From NCBI RefSeq assembly GCF_000423345.1, contig NZ_AUHU01000006.1:62001-126000 (forward strand): a stretch of DNA of 64,000 nucleotides, written 5' to 3'. Positions 9,326 to 18,683 of the stretch are shown here, in pieces; positions within the stretch are counted from its first letter, which is position 1, and every line of letters begins with the position of its first letter. The notes below the pieces were generated by a model, which saw only the letters and a list, made by a program, of their open reading frames with translations, was not told where the DNA came from and did no database searches. Both the position numbers and the translations under genes were made by a program. The stretch comes from Marinimicrobium agarilyticum DSM 16975 (GTDB taxonomy: Bacteria; Pseudomonadota; Gammaproteobacteria; Pseudomonadales; Cellvibrionaceae).

Positions 9326-10524
9326 GGTTTCTCCAAATTTTCCGGACCCGCCACCGAAGCCAGACTCTCCCCCAGGGCGGCCAGCAGGCCATCGACCTGG
9401 GCCTCGGTATGAGCGGCGCTGAGTGTCACCCTCAGGCGAGCGCTTCCGGCCGGCACCGTGGGCGGGCGAATCGCGACGACCCAATAACCGCGCGCCTCCA
9501 GGGCCGAGGCCAGAGCCAGCGCCCGGCGCTCATCACCGATCAGTAGCGGCTGCACGGCCGTGTGGGAGTCCATCAGCGTCAACCCCAGCGCTCGGGCGCC
9601 TTTGCGGAATTGGGCGACCCGGGCCTGGAGGGATTGCCGTCGCCAGCCCTCCTCTTGCACCAGACGCAGGCTGGCGCGGGTGGCGGCCGCCACCGCCGGA
9701 GGCAAGGCGGTGGTGTAGATGTAGGGGCGGGCAAACTGGATGAGGGTTTCGATCAGGGTCTCACTGCCGGCCACGAACGCCCCGGCGGTGCCCAGGGCCT
9801 TGCCCAGGGTGCCCATGTAGACCGGCACATCGGCGCTTTCCACACCTTGAGCTTCGAGCGTCCCCCGGCCGTGTTCGCCAAGACAGCCAAAGCCGTGGGC
9901 ATCGTCGACCATCAACCAGCCGTCATGTCGGTGGGCCACCTCGGCCAGAGTGGCCAGCGGTGCGCAGTCCCCATCCATACTGAAGACCCCGTCCACCACG
10001 ACCAGCTTGCGGCGCTGCTCGGCCCGTTCCAGCCGGCGGTCGAGGTTATCGGTGTCGTTATGGGGAAAACGTTGAAAACGGGCGCCGCTGAGCAGTCCGG
10101 CATCAAGGAGGGAGGCGTGATTGAGACGGTCTTCATAAATGCCATCTCCCTGCCCCACCAGCGCAGTCACCGTGCCCAGGTTGGCCATATAGCCGGTGGA
10201 AAACAGCAGGGCGCGCTCGCGTCCGCAAAAATCCGCCAGCTCTTCTTCCAGGGCATGGTGTTCGCGGGAATGGCCGCACACCAGATGAGACGCGCCGCTT
10301 CCGGCGCCGAACGCGTCCACCCCGGCTTTGAGTGCGGAGCGGACCTGCGGATGATTGGCCAGGCCGAGGTAGTCGTTGCTGCAAAAACCAATGTAAGAAC
10401 GCCCGTCCACCACGACCTCAGTGCCCTGGGGGGACTCGATCGTGCGCCGATGACGATAGAGCGAGCGCGCCCGGCGCTCCTCCAGAGCGGGCCGCAGTGC
10501 CGCGTCGAGAGAAGCTCCGGCCAT
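9322..10524 (-). CDS. bioF: 8-amino-7-oxononanoate synthase
   Basis: PLP-dependent condensation of pimeloyl-ACP with alanine. 400 residues starting [12 protein letters not shown] at 10524, only 4 bp after the bioB stop; the frame is open further upstream inside bioB but that part is not coding. Family motifs: [44 protein letters not shown] and the PLP lysine in [14 protein letters not shown]. Its stop overlaps the bioHC start, so the operon is translationally coupled. Confidence 0.96.
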   Translation of the reverse strand: MAGASLDAALRPALEERRARSLYRHRRTIESPQGTEVVVDGRSYIGFCSNDYLGLANHPQVRSALKAGVDAFGAGSGASHLVCGHSREHHALEEELADFCGRERALLFSTGYMANLGTVTALVGQGDGIYEDRLNHASLLDAGLLSGARFQRFPHNDTDNLDRRLERAEQRRKLVVVDGVFSMDGDCAPLATLAEVAHRHDGWLMVDDAHGFGCLGEHGRGTLEAQGVESADVPVYMGTLGKALGTAGAFVAGSETLIETLIQFARPYIYTTALPPAVAAATRASLRLVQEEGWRRQSLQARVAQFRKGARALGLTLMDSHTAVQPLLIGDERRALALASALEARGYWVVAIRPPTVPAGSARLRVTLSAAHTEAQVDGLLAALGESLASVAGPENLEKP

Positions 10525-10528
10525 GAAC

Positions 10529-11590
10529 TTACTTGGCGGCGTTGTAGAAGTAGCGGTCGTTGCGGACCTCTTCCACCACGCCGGCGAGCTCAACTTCGTC
10601 CTGCTCGGCGTCGTCCACATGCACTTCACGCTCTTCGGGTTTGATGCCCAAGCGCTTGAACAGCTGCATGTCTTTGTTGGCTTCCGGGTTGGCGGTGGTC
10701 AGAAGCTTTTCGCCGTAGAAAATCGAGTTGGCACCGGCCAGGAAGGCAAGTGCCTGCATCTGGTCGTTCATGTCCTCCCGCCCGGCAGAGAGCCGCACGT
10801 GGGATTTGGGCATCAGGATGCGGGCCACGGCGATGGTGCGAACGAATTCGAAGGGGTCCAGTTCAGCTTCTTCGGCAAAAGGCGTACCGGCCACACGCAC
10901 CAGCATGTTAATGGGAACGGATTCGGGGTGATCCGGCATGTTGGACAACTGCTGCAACAACCCGGCGCGGTCGGTCTGTTCCTCGCCCATGCCGACAATA
11001 CCGCCACAACAGACTTTCATGCCGGCCCGGCGGACGTTATCCAGGGTCTCCAGGCGATCCTGATAGGTGCGGGTGGTGATCACCTCGCCGTAGTATTCGG
11101 GTGAAGTATCCAGGTTGTGGTTGTAGTAGTCCAATCCGGCGTCGGCCAGAGTTTTGGCCTGTTGCTCGTCCAGCATGCCCAGGGTCATGCAGGTTTCCAG
11201 GCCCAGGGCCTTGACGCCCTTGACCATATCGGTGACGTAGTTGAGATCCCGGTTCTTGGGGCTGCGCCAGGCCGCGCCCATACAGAAGCGACTGGCACCG
11301 CCGGCCTTTGCCGCTTTCGCCTCTTCCAGCACTTTCTCCACCGCCATCAGGCGCTCGCGCTCCAGCCCGGTGTCGTAGCGGGCGCTCTGGGGGCAGTATT
11401 TACAATCCTCGGGGCAGGCACCGGTCTTGATGGAGCAGAGGGTGCTCACCTGCACCTGATTCGGGTCGAAATGCGTGCGATGGACCGTCTGGGCCTGAAA
11501 CATCAGGTCACTGAACGGCAGATCAAACAGGGCGAGAATCTCGTCCCGGGTCCAGTCGTGGCGAATCGGCGGTTGGGCAATGGCGTTCAT
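10529..11590 (-). CDS. bioB: Biotin synthase
   Basis: Radical-SAM enzyme inserting sulfur into dethiobiotin. 353 residues. The radical-SAM cluster motif is CPEDCKYC, preceded by [30 protein letters not shown] and GGIVGMGE are typical. ATG at 11590 ([13 protein letters not shown]) is preferred over an upstream in-frame TTG at 11620. First gene of bioB-bioF-bioHC-bioD and directly downstream of a BirA-type operator. bioA is not in the window. Confidence 0.96.
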   Translation of the reverse strand: MNAIAQPPIRHDWTRDEILALFDLPFSDLMFQAQTVHRTHFDPNQVQVSTLCSIKTGACPEDCKYCPQSARYDTGLERERLMAVEKVLEEAKAAKAGGASRFCMGAAWRSPKNRDLNYVTDMVKGVKALGLETCMTLGMLDEQQAKTLADAGLDYYNHNLDTSPEYYGEVITTRTYQDRLETLDNVRRAGMKVCCGGIVGMGEEQTDRAGLLQQLSNMPDHPESVPINMLVRVAGTPFAEEAELDPFEFVRTIAVARILMPKSHVRLSAGREDMNDQMQALAFLAGANSIFYGEKLLTTANPEANKDMQLFKRLGIKPEEREVHVDDAEQDEVELAGVVEEVRNDRYFYNAAK

Positions 11591-11626
11591 GGTTCGGTCC
11601 CGAATCTGATAGTGTTCCAAAAGCCC

Positions 11627-11657
11627 TCTATACTAGCGGGCCGGCGGAGGCTGTCAA
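11627..11657 (-). promoter_or_regulatory. bioB promoter
   Basis: On the minus strand a perfect TTGACA (11652-11657) lies inside the right half of the BirA operator. Possible -10 elements are TAGTAT (11630-11635, spacer 16) or TATAGA (11627-11632, spacer 19). The overlap of -35 and operator fits repression by biotinyl-AMP-loaded BirA. The choice of -10 is uncertain. Confidence 0.6.
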
Positions 11658-11683
11658 CCGAAAGAAGGCATTTTGGTTTACAG
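11651..11683. promoter_or_regulatory. BirA (biotin repressor) operator
   Basis: Inverted repeat CTGTAAACC-N15-GGTTGACAG (minus strand), matching the established proteobacterial BirA consensus TTGTAAACC-N14/16-GGTTTACAA; eight of nine positions pair between the half-sites. It sits between bioB and the divergent comF-like gene and covers the bioB -35. Confidence 0.88.
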
Positions 11684-11766
11684 CCGCCGTTGTCGGCGCA
11701 GGTATGGACTTTGGGCGCCGGCTCGATCATCATTGGCTTACAGTTACTCAAGGAAGGACCCACACC

Positions 11767-12516
11767 ATGTGGAATGGACTCTTGGCGCAATTTCCCTCAA
11801 CTCCCCAGCCCTGCCTGCTGTGTGATCTGCCCAGCACCGAGCGCCTGTGTCCGGGCTGTCGCTTTCAATTGCCGTACCTGACCCGTTACCGGCACCGCTG
11901 CAGCCTGTGTGCCTTGCCGCTGAACACGGACAGCCACTACTGCGGCCATTGCCTGCAAGAGCCGCCGCCCTTCGAGCGCTGCCGACTGGCCTGCAGTTAC
12001 GAGTTCCCGTTGGACCACCTGATCCACGCCTTCAAATACCAGCGCCAGCTTACCGCCGGTCGCGCCCTCAGCGAGCTGTTGATCGAGCATCTACAGGCCG
12101 AGCGGCAAGACACGGACGAGACCGACTGGCCGGACCTGCTGGTTCCGGTGCCCATGCACTGGTCACGCCGCTTCCAGCGTGGGTTCAACCAGACGGAACT
12201 GCTGGCCAAGGACCTCGGCCGCGCCCTGTCTGTGCCGGTACGTAGCCGACTCTGTCGCCGACGCCATCGCACCCGGGCTCAACAGGGCCTGACCCGGACG
12301 GCACGCATTCACAACCTGCGGGACGCGTTTGAATTGCGCCCGAATGCTCCCGGCACCTTGTCTGAAAAACGCGTCGCACTGGTGGACGACGTGGTGACCA
12401 CCACAAGCACCGTGCGAGCCCTGAGCCGCCTACTCAAAAACGCGGGAGCGGCCTCTGTGGAAGTCTGGGCGATTGCGCGCACGCCTGAGGCAGAACTCAC
12501 AAAGGCTCTCCCATAA
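11767..12516 (+). CDS. ComF family phosphoribosyltransferase-like protein
   Basis: 249 residues. N-terminal double zinc ribbon (CLLC...CPGC, CSLC...CGHC) followed by a phosphoribosyltransferase domain with PVPMHWSRRFQRGFNQTELLAK, RTRAQQGLTRTAR and the PRPP loop VALVDDVVTTTSTVRALSR. This is the ComF/GntX family, associated with DNA uptake or use of DNA as nutrient; its biochemical role is not established. ATG at 11767 follows AAGGAAGG. It is divergent from bioB, with the BirA site between them, so its expression could be touched by biotin status. Confidence 0.88.
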   Translation: MWNGLLAQFPSTPQPCLLCDLPSTERLCPGCRFQLPYLTRYRHRCSLCALPLNTDSHYCGHCLQEPPPFERCRLACSYEFPLDHLIHAFKYQRQLTAGRALSELLIEHLQAERQDTDETDWPDLLVPVPMHWSRRFQRGFNQTELLAKDLGRALSVPVRSRLCRRRHRTRAQQGLTRTARIHNLRDAFELRPNAPGTLSEKRVALVDDVVTTTSTVRALSRLLKNAGAASVEVWAIARTPEAELTKALP

Positions 12517-12546
12517 CCGTTACAATGCGTGTTTGGGAGGGCATCC

Positions 12547-13539
12547 ATGAGTGATATACCGAGCACACATCCTTACGAAGCGCTCTCACCGGATCTGGTT
12601 CTGGATGCGGTCGAGAGCTCCGGTTATCTCAGTGACCTGCGCATCCTCGCGCTGAACAGTTACGAGAACCGGGTCTACCAGGTGGGCATGGAAGACGGCC
12701 CACCGCTCATCGCAAAATTTTATCGACCCGAGCGTTGGTCCGACGCGCAGATTCAGGAAGAGCATGACTTCACCCAGCATCTTCTGGATTTGGAAGTGTC
12801 GGTCGTTCCGCCGCTGCCCGATGCCGAAGGCAAAACGCTGCGGGAGTACCAGGGCTTTCGCTTCGCGCTCTACCGCCGTCAGGGCGGCCACGCCCCCAAT
12901 CTGGACGACTTCGACGCGCTGCTGACCCTGGGCCGGGTACTCGGGCGGATTCACGCCCTGGGCCGCACGCGCGCCTTTGTCGAGCGCCCCACCCTGGATA
13001 TCCAAAGCTTCGCCGTCGACAGTTACGAGTTCCTGTTGAGTCATGACTTTCTGCCGGGTGGGTTGCGCGAATCCTACGAAACCCTGGGGGCGGATCTGAT
13101 TCGTCGGCTCGAGCAGGTGTTTGCCGAAACCGAGTACACCCCCATCCGTTTGCACGGGGACTGCCACCCCGGCAATATCCTCTGGCGCGGCGATGCCCCA
13201 CACTTCGTGGACTTCGACGATGCCCGCAACGGGCCCGCGGTTCAGGATCTGTGGATGCTGTTATCCGGCGAGCGGGAGCAACAGACGCTTCAGCTGTCGG
13301 AAATCGTGGAGGGCTATCAGGAATTCTGCGATTTCAACTTCGGTGAGCTGAATTTGATCGAGGCGCTGCGCACGTTGCGCATCATGAATTACAGTGCCTG
13401 GCTCGCGCGCCGCTGGCACGACCCGGCTTTTCCGAGAAGCTTTCCGTGGTTCAATACCGAACGGTACTGGGGTGAACATATCCTGGAGCTGCGCGAGCAG
13501 CTGGCGGCTCTCAACGAGCCGCCGCTCGCGCTGTTCTGA
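12547..13539 (+). CDS. srkA: Stress response Ser/Thr protein kinase SrkA (YihE/RdoA family)
   Basis: 330 residues of the APH/choline-kinase-like fold. Visible: ALNSYENRVYQV glycine-loop equivalent, ATP lysine in LIAKFYRPERW, catalytic LHGDCHPGNILW and the metal-binding DFDDARNGPAVQDLW. GGGAGG lies six bases before the ATG at 12547. In enterobacteria this kinase counters stress-induced death programmes. It follows the comF-like gene by 30 bp in the same direction and abuts the hflC-like gene tail to tail. Confidence 0.92.
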   Translation: MSDIPSTHPYEALSPDLVLDAVESSGYLSDLRILALNSYENRVYQVGMEDGPPLIAKFYRPERWSDAQIQEEHDFTQHLLDLEVSVVPPLPDAEGKTLREYQGFRFALYRRQGGHAPNLDDFDALLTLGRVLGRIHALGRTRAFVERPTLDIQSFAVDSYEFLLSHDFLPGGLRESYETLGADLIRRLEQVFAETEYTPIRLHGDCHPGNILWRGDAPHFVDFDDARNGPAVQDLWMLLSGEREQQTLQLSEIVEGYQEFCDFNFGELNLIEALRTLRIMNYSAWLARRWHDPAFPRSFPWFNTERYWGEHILELREQLAALNEPPLALF

Positions 13540-14478
13540 TCAGCGCTCTTTGCTTTCCAGGTAGCGGAAGAAATCGGAGTCTGCACGAATCATCAGCGTG
13601 GCGTTGTCGCCCAGCGCTTCGTAAGTTTCGAGGGTACGCAGGAAGGCGTAAAACTCCGGGTCCGCGCCGAAGGCTTCACCGTAAATACGGATGGCATCGG
13701 CGTCGGCCTTACCCCGAATTTCCTCGGCGGTGCGGGCCGCTTCTGAGCGGATCTCGCGCAACTTTTTCTCCATTTCCCCGAGAATCTCCAGACTGCGGCC
13801 CTGACCTTCGGCGCGGAAACGCTCGGCAATGGCCTGGCGCTCGGAGATCATGCGATTCTCCACTTGGCGGCGCACTGAATCGATATAGTTCAGGCGTTTG
13901 ATCCGCACATCCATGAGCTCAATGCCCAGGCTCGGGGTCATTTTGGCGGCGCTTTTGAGAATCTCCGCTTCCAGTTTTTCCCGGCCCAGCTTGGGCTGCT
14001 TGGTCAACACCACATCGTCCCGGTCCTGCTCGACTTCATCCAGATCTTCCACGTCGACATTCCAGTCTTTCGAACGCACGATCTCCTCGAGCTCGGTCCC
14101 GGAGACGATATCGCGCACCACTGAGTCGATAATGTCGTCCAGCCGGTTCCGGCCACCGCGCTCATCCCGGACGCTGCGCAAGAACTCCAGCGGATCGGTA
14201 ATACGCCAGCGGGCGGTGGTATCCACCTGGATGAACTCCCGTCCCAGGGTCGGTATCTGGGTCACATCCCCGTCCCAGATCAGCAGACGACGGTCGAAAC
14301 GACGCACTTCCTGGATAAACGGCAGCTTCCAGTGCAGACCCGGTTCACTGATCACATCGCCCTGAGGATCACCGAACTGAACGATAATGGCCTGCTCGGC
14401 CTCGTCCACCACAAAGGCGGAGGAAAAACCGACGATCAGCGCGATCGCCAGAATTACACCCAATATTCCGGTTTTCAT
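13540..14478 (-). CDS. HflC-like SPFH protein (second copy)
   Basis: 312 residues: N-terminal transmembrane segment, then the SPFH/band-7 domain (FVVDEAEQAIIVQFGDPQGD, WKLPFIQEVRRFDRR) and a coiled coil (RQAIAERFRAEGQGRS, AARTAEEIRGKADADAIRIYGEAF). HflC partners HflK to form a cage around FtsH protease. Its start overlaps the hflK-like stop (ATGA), so the pair is co-translated. The window also holds the canonical hflKC at 47.7-49.8 kb, so this pair is a paralog whose separate role is unknown. Confidence 0.9.
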   Translation of the reverse strand: MKTGILGVILAIALIVGFSSAFVVDEAEQAIIVQFGDPQGDVISEPGLHWKLPFIQEVRRFDRRLLIWDGDVTQIPTLGREFIQVDTTARWRITDPLEFLRSVRDERGGRNRLDDIIDSVVRDIVSGTELEEIVRSKDWNVDVEDLDEVEQDRDDVVLTKQPKLGREKLEAEILKSAAKMTPSLGIELMDVRIKRLNYIDSVRRQVENRMISERQAIAERFRAEGQGRSLEILGEMEKKLREIRSEAARTAEEIRGKADADAIRIYGEAFGADPEFYAFLRTLETYEALGDNATLMIRADSDFFRYLESKER

Positions 14479-15488
14479 TGTTTGGCCTCCTGGCGTGAAT
14501 CACGAATGTTCATCAGGGGCAAAGGACCCACCTGATCTTCCTGGACCATCAGCACCTGGCCGACCTTTGGTAACAGTTTACCCATGGCTTCGAGGTAAAG
14601 CCGCGAACGGGTCACTTCCGGCACGTTGGTGTACTCTTCCATCATGGCGTTGAAGCGGGCGGTTTCCCCGTAGGCGCGGTTCACCCGCTCGGTGGCGTAA
14701 CCCTCCGCCTCGGCAATCTGCTGCAAGGCTTCACCTTCGGCGCGGGGAATTTGCTGGTTGGCCTTTTTGGTGGCCTCGTTGATCATCCGTTCGCGCTCCT
14801 GGCGTGCCTCGTTCACTTCGTTGAAGGCAGGCCGCACCGCTTGGGGCGGCACCACGTCCTGAAGTTCAACGGTAATAATGTGCAGGCCTGAGTCGTAGCT
14901 GTTCATTACCTGCTGGACTTCTTCCCTCACTTTCTGGGCGATTTCCACCCGGGCGACAGTCAGCACATCCGAGCCGAGACGGTTGCCCACCACGCGGCGC
15001 ATAACGGACTCGGAAATGTCCCGCAAAGTGGTGTCAGGTTCACGCTGTTGGTACAGGTATTTGATCGGGTCCTGGATCTGATACTGCACCACCCACTCGA
15101 CGTCGATCACATTCAGATCGCCCGTGAGCATGAGGGATTCATCGGAGAAGTCTGCCTGGGAGTAGCGACTGGCTTCGTTGCCCCGCTGCCCGACCGTGCG
15201 AAAGCCAAACTCCTGCTTCAGTACCCGTGCCGACGCCACGCGCTCGACTGTGTCGACGCCAAAAGGGATTTTGAAGTGCAGCCCGGGGTCGGTAATGTTC
15301 ACTACGGCACCGAACCGCTTCACCACGGCCTGCTCTTCGGGCTGAACCGTATAGAAGCTGGTAAAACCACCCCAGAGAAGGAGGAGGACGAGGGGAATCA
15401 GCAGCCCCAGACCGAGTCCTTTAGGACGAGGGAAATGCTTGGTAAGCTCGGCAAAGTCGTCCTTCAAATTTCGTTGCGAATTATTCAT
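14475..15488 (-). CDS. HflK-like SPFH protein (second copy)
   Basis: 337 residues: one N-terminal transmembrane helix (about 24-47), SPFH domain (TVQPEEQAVVKRFGAV, DPGLHFKIPFGVDTV), then a coiled coil with EVNEARQERERMINEATKKA and GYATERVNRAYGETARFNAM. It lacks the Gly-rich cytoplasmic N terminus of the HflK at 48.6-49.8 kb. ATG at 15488 has GGAG six bases before; ATGs at 15500 and 15506 are possible. Forms a two-gene unit with the hflC-like gene. Confidence 0.9.
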   Translation of the reverse strand: MNNSQRNLKDDFAELTKHFPRPKGLGLGLLIPLVLLLLWGGFTSFYTVQPEEQAVVKRFGAVVNITDPGLHFKIPFGVDTVERVASARVLKQEFGFRTVGQRGNEASRYSQADFSDESLMLTGDLNVIDVEWVVQYQIQDPIKYLYQQREPDTTLRDISESVMRRVVGNRLGSDVLTVARVEIAQKVREEVQQVMNSYDSGLHIITVELQDVVPPQAVRPAFNEVNEARQERERMINEATKKANQQIPRAEGEALQQIAEAEGYATERVNRAYGETARFNAMMEEYTNVPEVTRSRLYLEAMGKLLPKVGQVLMVQEDQVGPLPLMNIRDSRQEAKQ

Positions 15489-15583
15489 TGTGTGCTCCAT
15501 GGTCATAGGCGGCCCCGATCAGGCCAGGCCCGCCGAGCGAAGACCTTAACAGAAGCCGGGGCAAGAGTCTTGCTTAGCCCCGC

Positions 15584-16303
15584 TCATAGCGGCCGGTAAT
15601 TGGTGAGCACCTCATCCACCCCGGCCCGCAACGCCCAATCCGCTTCCTGTTCGGTTTCAGGCAAGAACGCCAACACACGACCATCGCGACGCTTATAACG
15701 GTCGACCACTTGCGGCTTCAACAGGCGCACCCCGCCCAAGCGGGGCGGCAGGGAATAGGTCGCACCGGCGCGGATACCGGCCAGTGGCGTCGCGCCTGTC
15801 ACGCATGCCAACCCGGCGCGACGACATTCCGGCATGGGCGCCATGCACTCAATTTCCGGCTGATGGTCCAACAACAGTTTCTGATGGGCATTGTCCCAGA
15901 ACAGAAACCGGGCCCGTTCGTTCAGCAGGGAACGGGCGTCCCCTTGCCAGTGTTCGAGTAGCGCCTCCAGCGTCCGGCGACCCTGCTCCGGCTTGATATC
16001 CAGAATCCAGTGATAGCCGCCAAACTCCTCCAGCCACTGGTCGAAAAACAGCAGCGGCTCGCCGCCTTGCAGCCTCACCCCCTCCAGTTCTTTTCGGGTC
16101 GCTTCGGTCACCTTGAGCGGGACCCCCGCCACTCGGGTGAGCGTCTCATCGTGCGCCAGCACCAGGTGATTATCGGCAGTGACCCGCAGATCGGTTTCCA
16201 GGTGGGTGAAGCCCGCCTCGAGCGCCGCTCGAAAGGCGTTGGCGGTGTTTTCCGTGGCGCTTTCGCACAGCCCTCGATGGCTGATCCAGATCGGATCGGG
16301 CAT
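15584..16303 (-). CDS. Glycerophosphodiester phosphodiesterase
   Basis: 239 residues of the GDPD TIM-barrel family, which releases glycerol-3-phosphate from deacylated phospholipids. Catalytic pattern: ISHRGLCESATENTANAF, HLETDLRVTADNHLVLAHDETL (metal-binding Glu/Asp and second His), then WILDIKPEQG. No signal peptide, so cytoplasmic (UgpQ-like). ATG at 16303 with AGGA ahead; the frame extends further upstream without support. Divergent from cardiolipin synthase, a fitting phospholipid neighbour. Confidence 0.88.
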   Translation of the reverse strand: MPDPIWISHRGLCESATENTANAFRAALEAGFTHLETDLRVTADNHLVLAHDETLTRVAGVPLKVTEATRKELEGVRLQGGEPLLFFDQWLEEFGGYHWILDIKPEQGRRTLEALLEHWQGDARSLLNERARFLFWDNAHQKLLLDHQPEIECMAPMPECRRAGLACVTGATPLAGIRAGATYSLPPRLGGVRLLKPQVVDRYKRRDGRVLAFLPETEQEADWALRAGVDEVLTNYRPL

Positions 16304-16447
16304 AGTGGTGATCCTGTTCAATCGGCAAAGTGGTGACCGGCACCTGACGGGTCGGTCACCCGTATGATACTCCGCTGTCATTTCTTTGTGGGCCCAATGC
16401 GGTAGCATTGCCCCCAGAGACTGATTCATCAGCCAAACGGACGGTTT

Positions 16448-17875
16448 ATGTTCTATTGGATTGTCGCGCTATTTCACTTGGTCGTCATGCCTGTGGCCGC
16501 TGTGCACGCCCTGATCTACAAACGGGATCATCGCGCGGCTCTGGGCTGGATTGGCGTTATTCTGGTTTTCCCGGTCGCCGGCCCGCTACTTTATTTCCTC
16601 TTCGGTATCAATCGGCTGCGCACCAAAGCGCAACTGTTTGCAGGACACCATTTGCCGGTGATGTTTTTCGGCTACGACCGGAGCAGCCCACCCCTGCCCC
16701 AGACACTGGACGGCATGACCAAGCAATTGCCCCACCCCGAACTCGCCAGAGTGGGGGGGCGAGCGACCGGGTCGCCACTATTGCCCGGCAACCGGGTGCG
16801 ACCGCTTATCAATGGGGAGGCTTTCTTCCCGGCGCTGCTGGAGGCTATCAAGGGCGCCCGACACTGGATTCTGCTCTCGAGTTACCTGTTTGGTTATAAA
16901 GGCGTTGCCGAAGAGGTTATCCGGGCGCTGAGCGAGGCCAAGGCACGCGGCGTGGCCGTCTACGTCCTGCTCGACGGCATTGGCACCTGCTACTCCTGGC
17001 GTGTTGCTGTCCGACAACTGCGCAGAGCCGAGATTGAGGTGGCCCTGTTTACCCCGCCCTCATTGATCCCGCCCTCGCTGGACATAAACCTGCGCAACCA
17101 CCGCAAGATTGCCGTTGTTGACCAACAGTTCGGCTTTTTCGGAGGCATCAATATCGACGCTCGACATATGGTGTCCGATAAGCACAACCCCGACCCGACC
17201 GAAGATGTCCATTTTCTTGCCGAAGGCCCTCTGGTGGCCGAGCTCAGCCGACTCTTTTGTCACGACTGGGAACTGGTGACCGGCCACTCTCCGGCTCTGG
17301 ATGAGTTACCCTGCCCCCCTGCCGGAGAAAGCTTTTGCCGACTGATTGACGACGGCCCTCACGATAACCTCAACCATCTGTCGATGACGTTGATCGGTGT
17401 GTTTACCGCCGCCCGCGAGCGCATCCGGATCATGGTCCCCTATTTCTTGCCCAATCATGAAATGATCGCGGCACTGCAGGCGGCCGTGCTGCGCGGCGTC
17501 AAGGTGGAAGTGATTCTGCCGGAGCGGAGTAACCTGCGCTTCGTGGACTGGGCGACCCGCAATATGCTGTGGGAGCTATTGCTCTGGGAAATGGACGTTC
17601 GCCTGAAAAGCGCCCCGTTCGCCCACACCAAGCTGATTCTGGTGGATGACGACTACGCCATGACCGGCTCCGCCAACCTCGACGCCCGCAGCCTGCGCCT
17701 TAACTTCGAGCTGGGCGTGGAGTGGTTCGACAAAACGCTGGCGTCCGAGCTGCACCGTTACCTGGACGAGGCGCAGCGCAAGAGTCGCGCTCTGACTCTT
17801 GAGGAGCTGGACCGCCGGCCTTTCTGGCAGCGGCTGCGGGATGCATTTTTCTGGCTGTTTTCAAGCTATCTTTAA
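16448..17875 (+). CDS. cls: Cardiolipin synthase (phospholipase D family)
   Basis: 475 residues. Two N-terminal transmembrane helices (FHLVVMPVAAVHALIY; WIGVILVFPVAGPLLYFLFG), then two PLD domains with both HKD motifs: NHRKIAVVDQQFGFFGGINI and HTKLILVDDDYAMTGSANLD. Joins two phosphatidylglycerols (or PG and PE) at the inner membrane. Both catalytic motifs are intact. Start ATG 16448. Confidence 0.93.
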   Translation: MFYWIVALFHLVVMPVAAVHALIYKRDHRAALGWIGVILVFPVAGPLLYFLFGINRLRTKAQLFAGHHLPVMFFGYDRSSPPLPQTLDGMTKQLPHPELARVGGRATGSPLLPGNRVRPLINGEAFFPALLEAIKGARHWILLSSYLFGYKGVAEEVIRALSEAKARGVAVYVLLDGIGTCYSWRVAVRQLRRAEIEVALFTPPSLIPPSLDINLRNHRKIAVVDQQFGFFGGINIDARHMVSDKHNPDPTEDVHFLAEGPLVAELSRLFCHDWELVTGHSPALDELPCPPAGESFCRLIDDGPHDNLNHLSMTLIGVFTAARERIRIMVPYFLPNHEMIAALQAAVLRGVKVEVILPERSNLRFVDWATRNMLWELLLWEMDVRLKSAPFAHTKLILVDDDYAMTGSANLDARSLRLNFELGVEWFDKTLASELHRYLDEAQRKSRALTLEELDRRPFWQRLRDAFFWLFSSYL

Positions 17876-17938
17876 CGTATCATTCAACGACAGGTATCGT
17901 CTGACGGGCAAGGTCCCGCTTTTGGAGCCACCCCAACA

Positions 17939-18679
17939 ATGAGTGCTCACAACTGGTTAAACCTGGCCGCCGTCCTCTGGTTCTTTGCCATCTGGGTCGG
18001 TTACGCCAGCTTCGCCCGCCATCAGGCGCGCGTGTCCTACAGCCTGTCCTCCGTTCTGCAGATCTACCGCAAGCGTTGGATGCACGCCATGCTGCGGCGG
18101 GAAAACCGCATCGGCGATACGGCGCTGATTGCGGGCCTGGAGCGGCAGACGACGTTTCTCGCCTCCACATCGATATTTGTGATCGCCGGTCTGATTACCG
18201 TGTTGGCGTCGGTGGAGCAGGTTCACGCCACACTGACCGGACTGCCGTTCTTCAATAAAGAGATGACCTCCCGCCAGCTGCAATTCAAAATCCTGTTGCT
18301 GTTATCGATCTACGTATACGCCTTTTTTACGCTCACCTGGGCGGTGCGCCAATACGGCTTCAGCTCCATCTTGCTGGGCGCGGCGCCTTTGGCCACCGAC
18401 GCGACCGTCACCGAAGAAGAGCGGACGCAATTCGCCTCCAGCGCCGCCAAGATCATTGACCAGGCCGGCCACAGCTATAATTACGGACTGCGGGCCTACT
18501 ACTTTTCGCTCTCCGTATTGCCCTGGCTGTTCAACACCTGGCTATTTATCGTCGCCACCACGTTGGTGGTGGTGGTTCTCTATCGAAGAGAGTTCCACTC
18601 CCGACCGTTGCAGACGCTGGTCAATGAGGTGCGCACTTCCGTCTCAGACTCGCGCAGCGATGAAGGCCCCGGCGGATAG
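17939..18679 (+). CDS. DUF599 family membrane protein
   Basis: 246 residues with about four transmembrane helices (about 6-26, 78-98, 118-140, 196-218). The sequence has the DUF599 features YASFARHQARVSYSLSSVLQ, RKRWMHAMLRRENRIGDTAL and the tail YYFSLSVLPWLFNTWLFI. The function is unknown. It follows cls by 63 bp in the same direction and may be co-transcribed. Tail-to-tail with the cation efflux gene, only 4 bp apart. Confidence 0.8.
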   Translation: MSAHNWLNLAAVLWFFAIWVGYASFARHQARVSYSLSSVLQIYRKRWMHAMLRRENRIGDTALIAGLERQTTFLASTSIFVIAGLITVLASVEQVHATLTGLPFFNKEMTSRQLQFKILLLLSIYVYAFFTLTWAVRQYGFSSILLGAAPLATDATVTEEERTQFASSAAKIIDQAGHSYNYGLRAYYFSLSVLPWLFNTWLFIVATTLVVVVLYRREFHSRPLQTLVNEVRTSVSDSRSDEGPGG

Positions 18680-18683
18680 TCGC

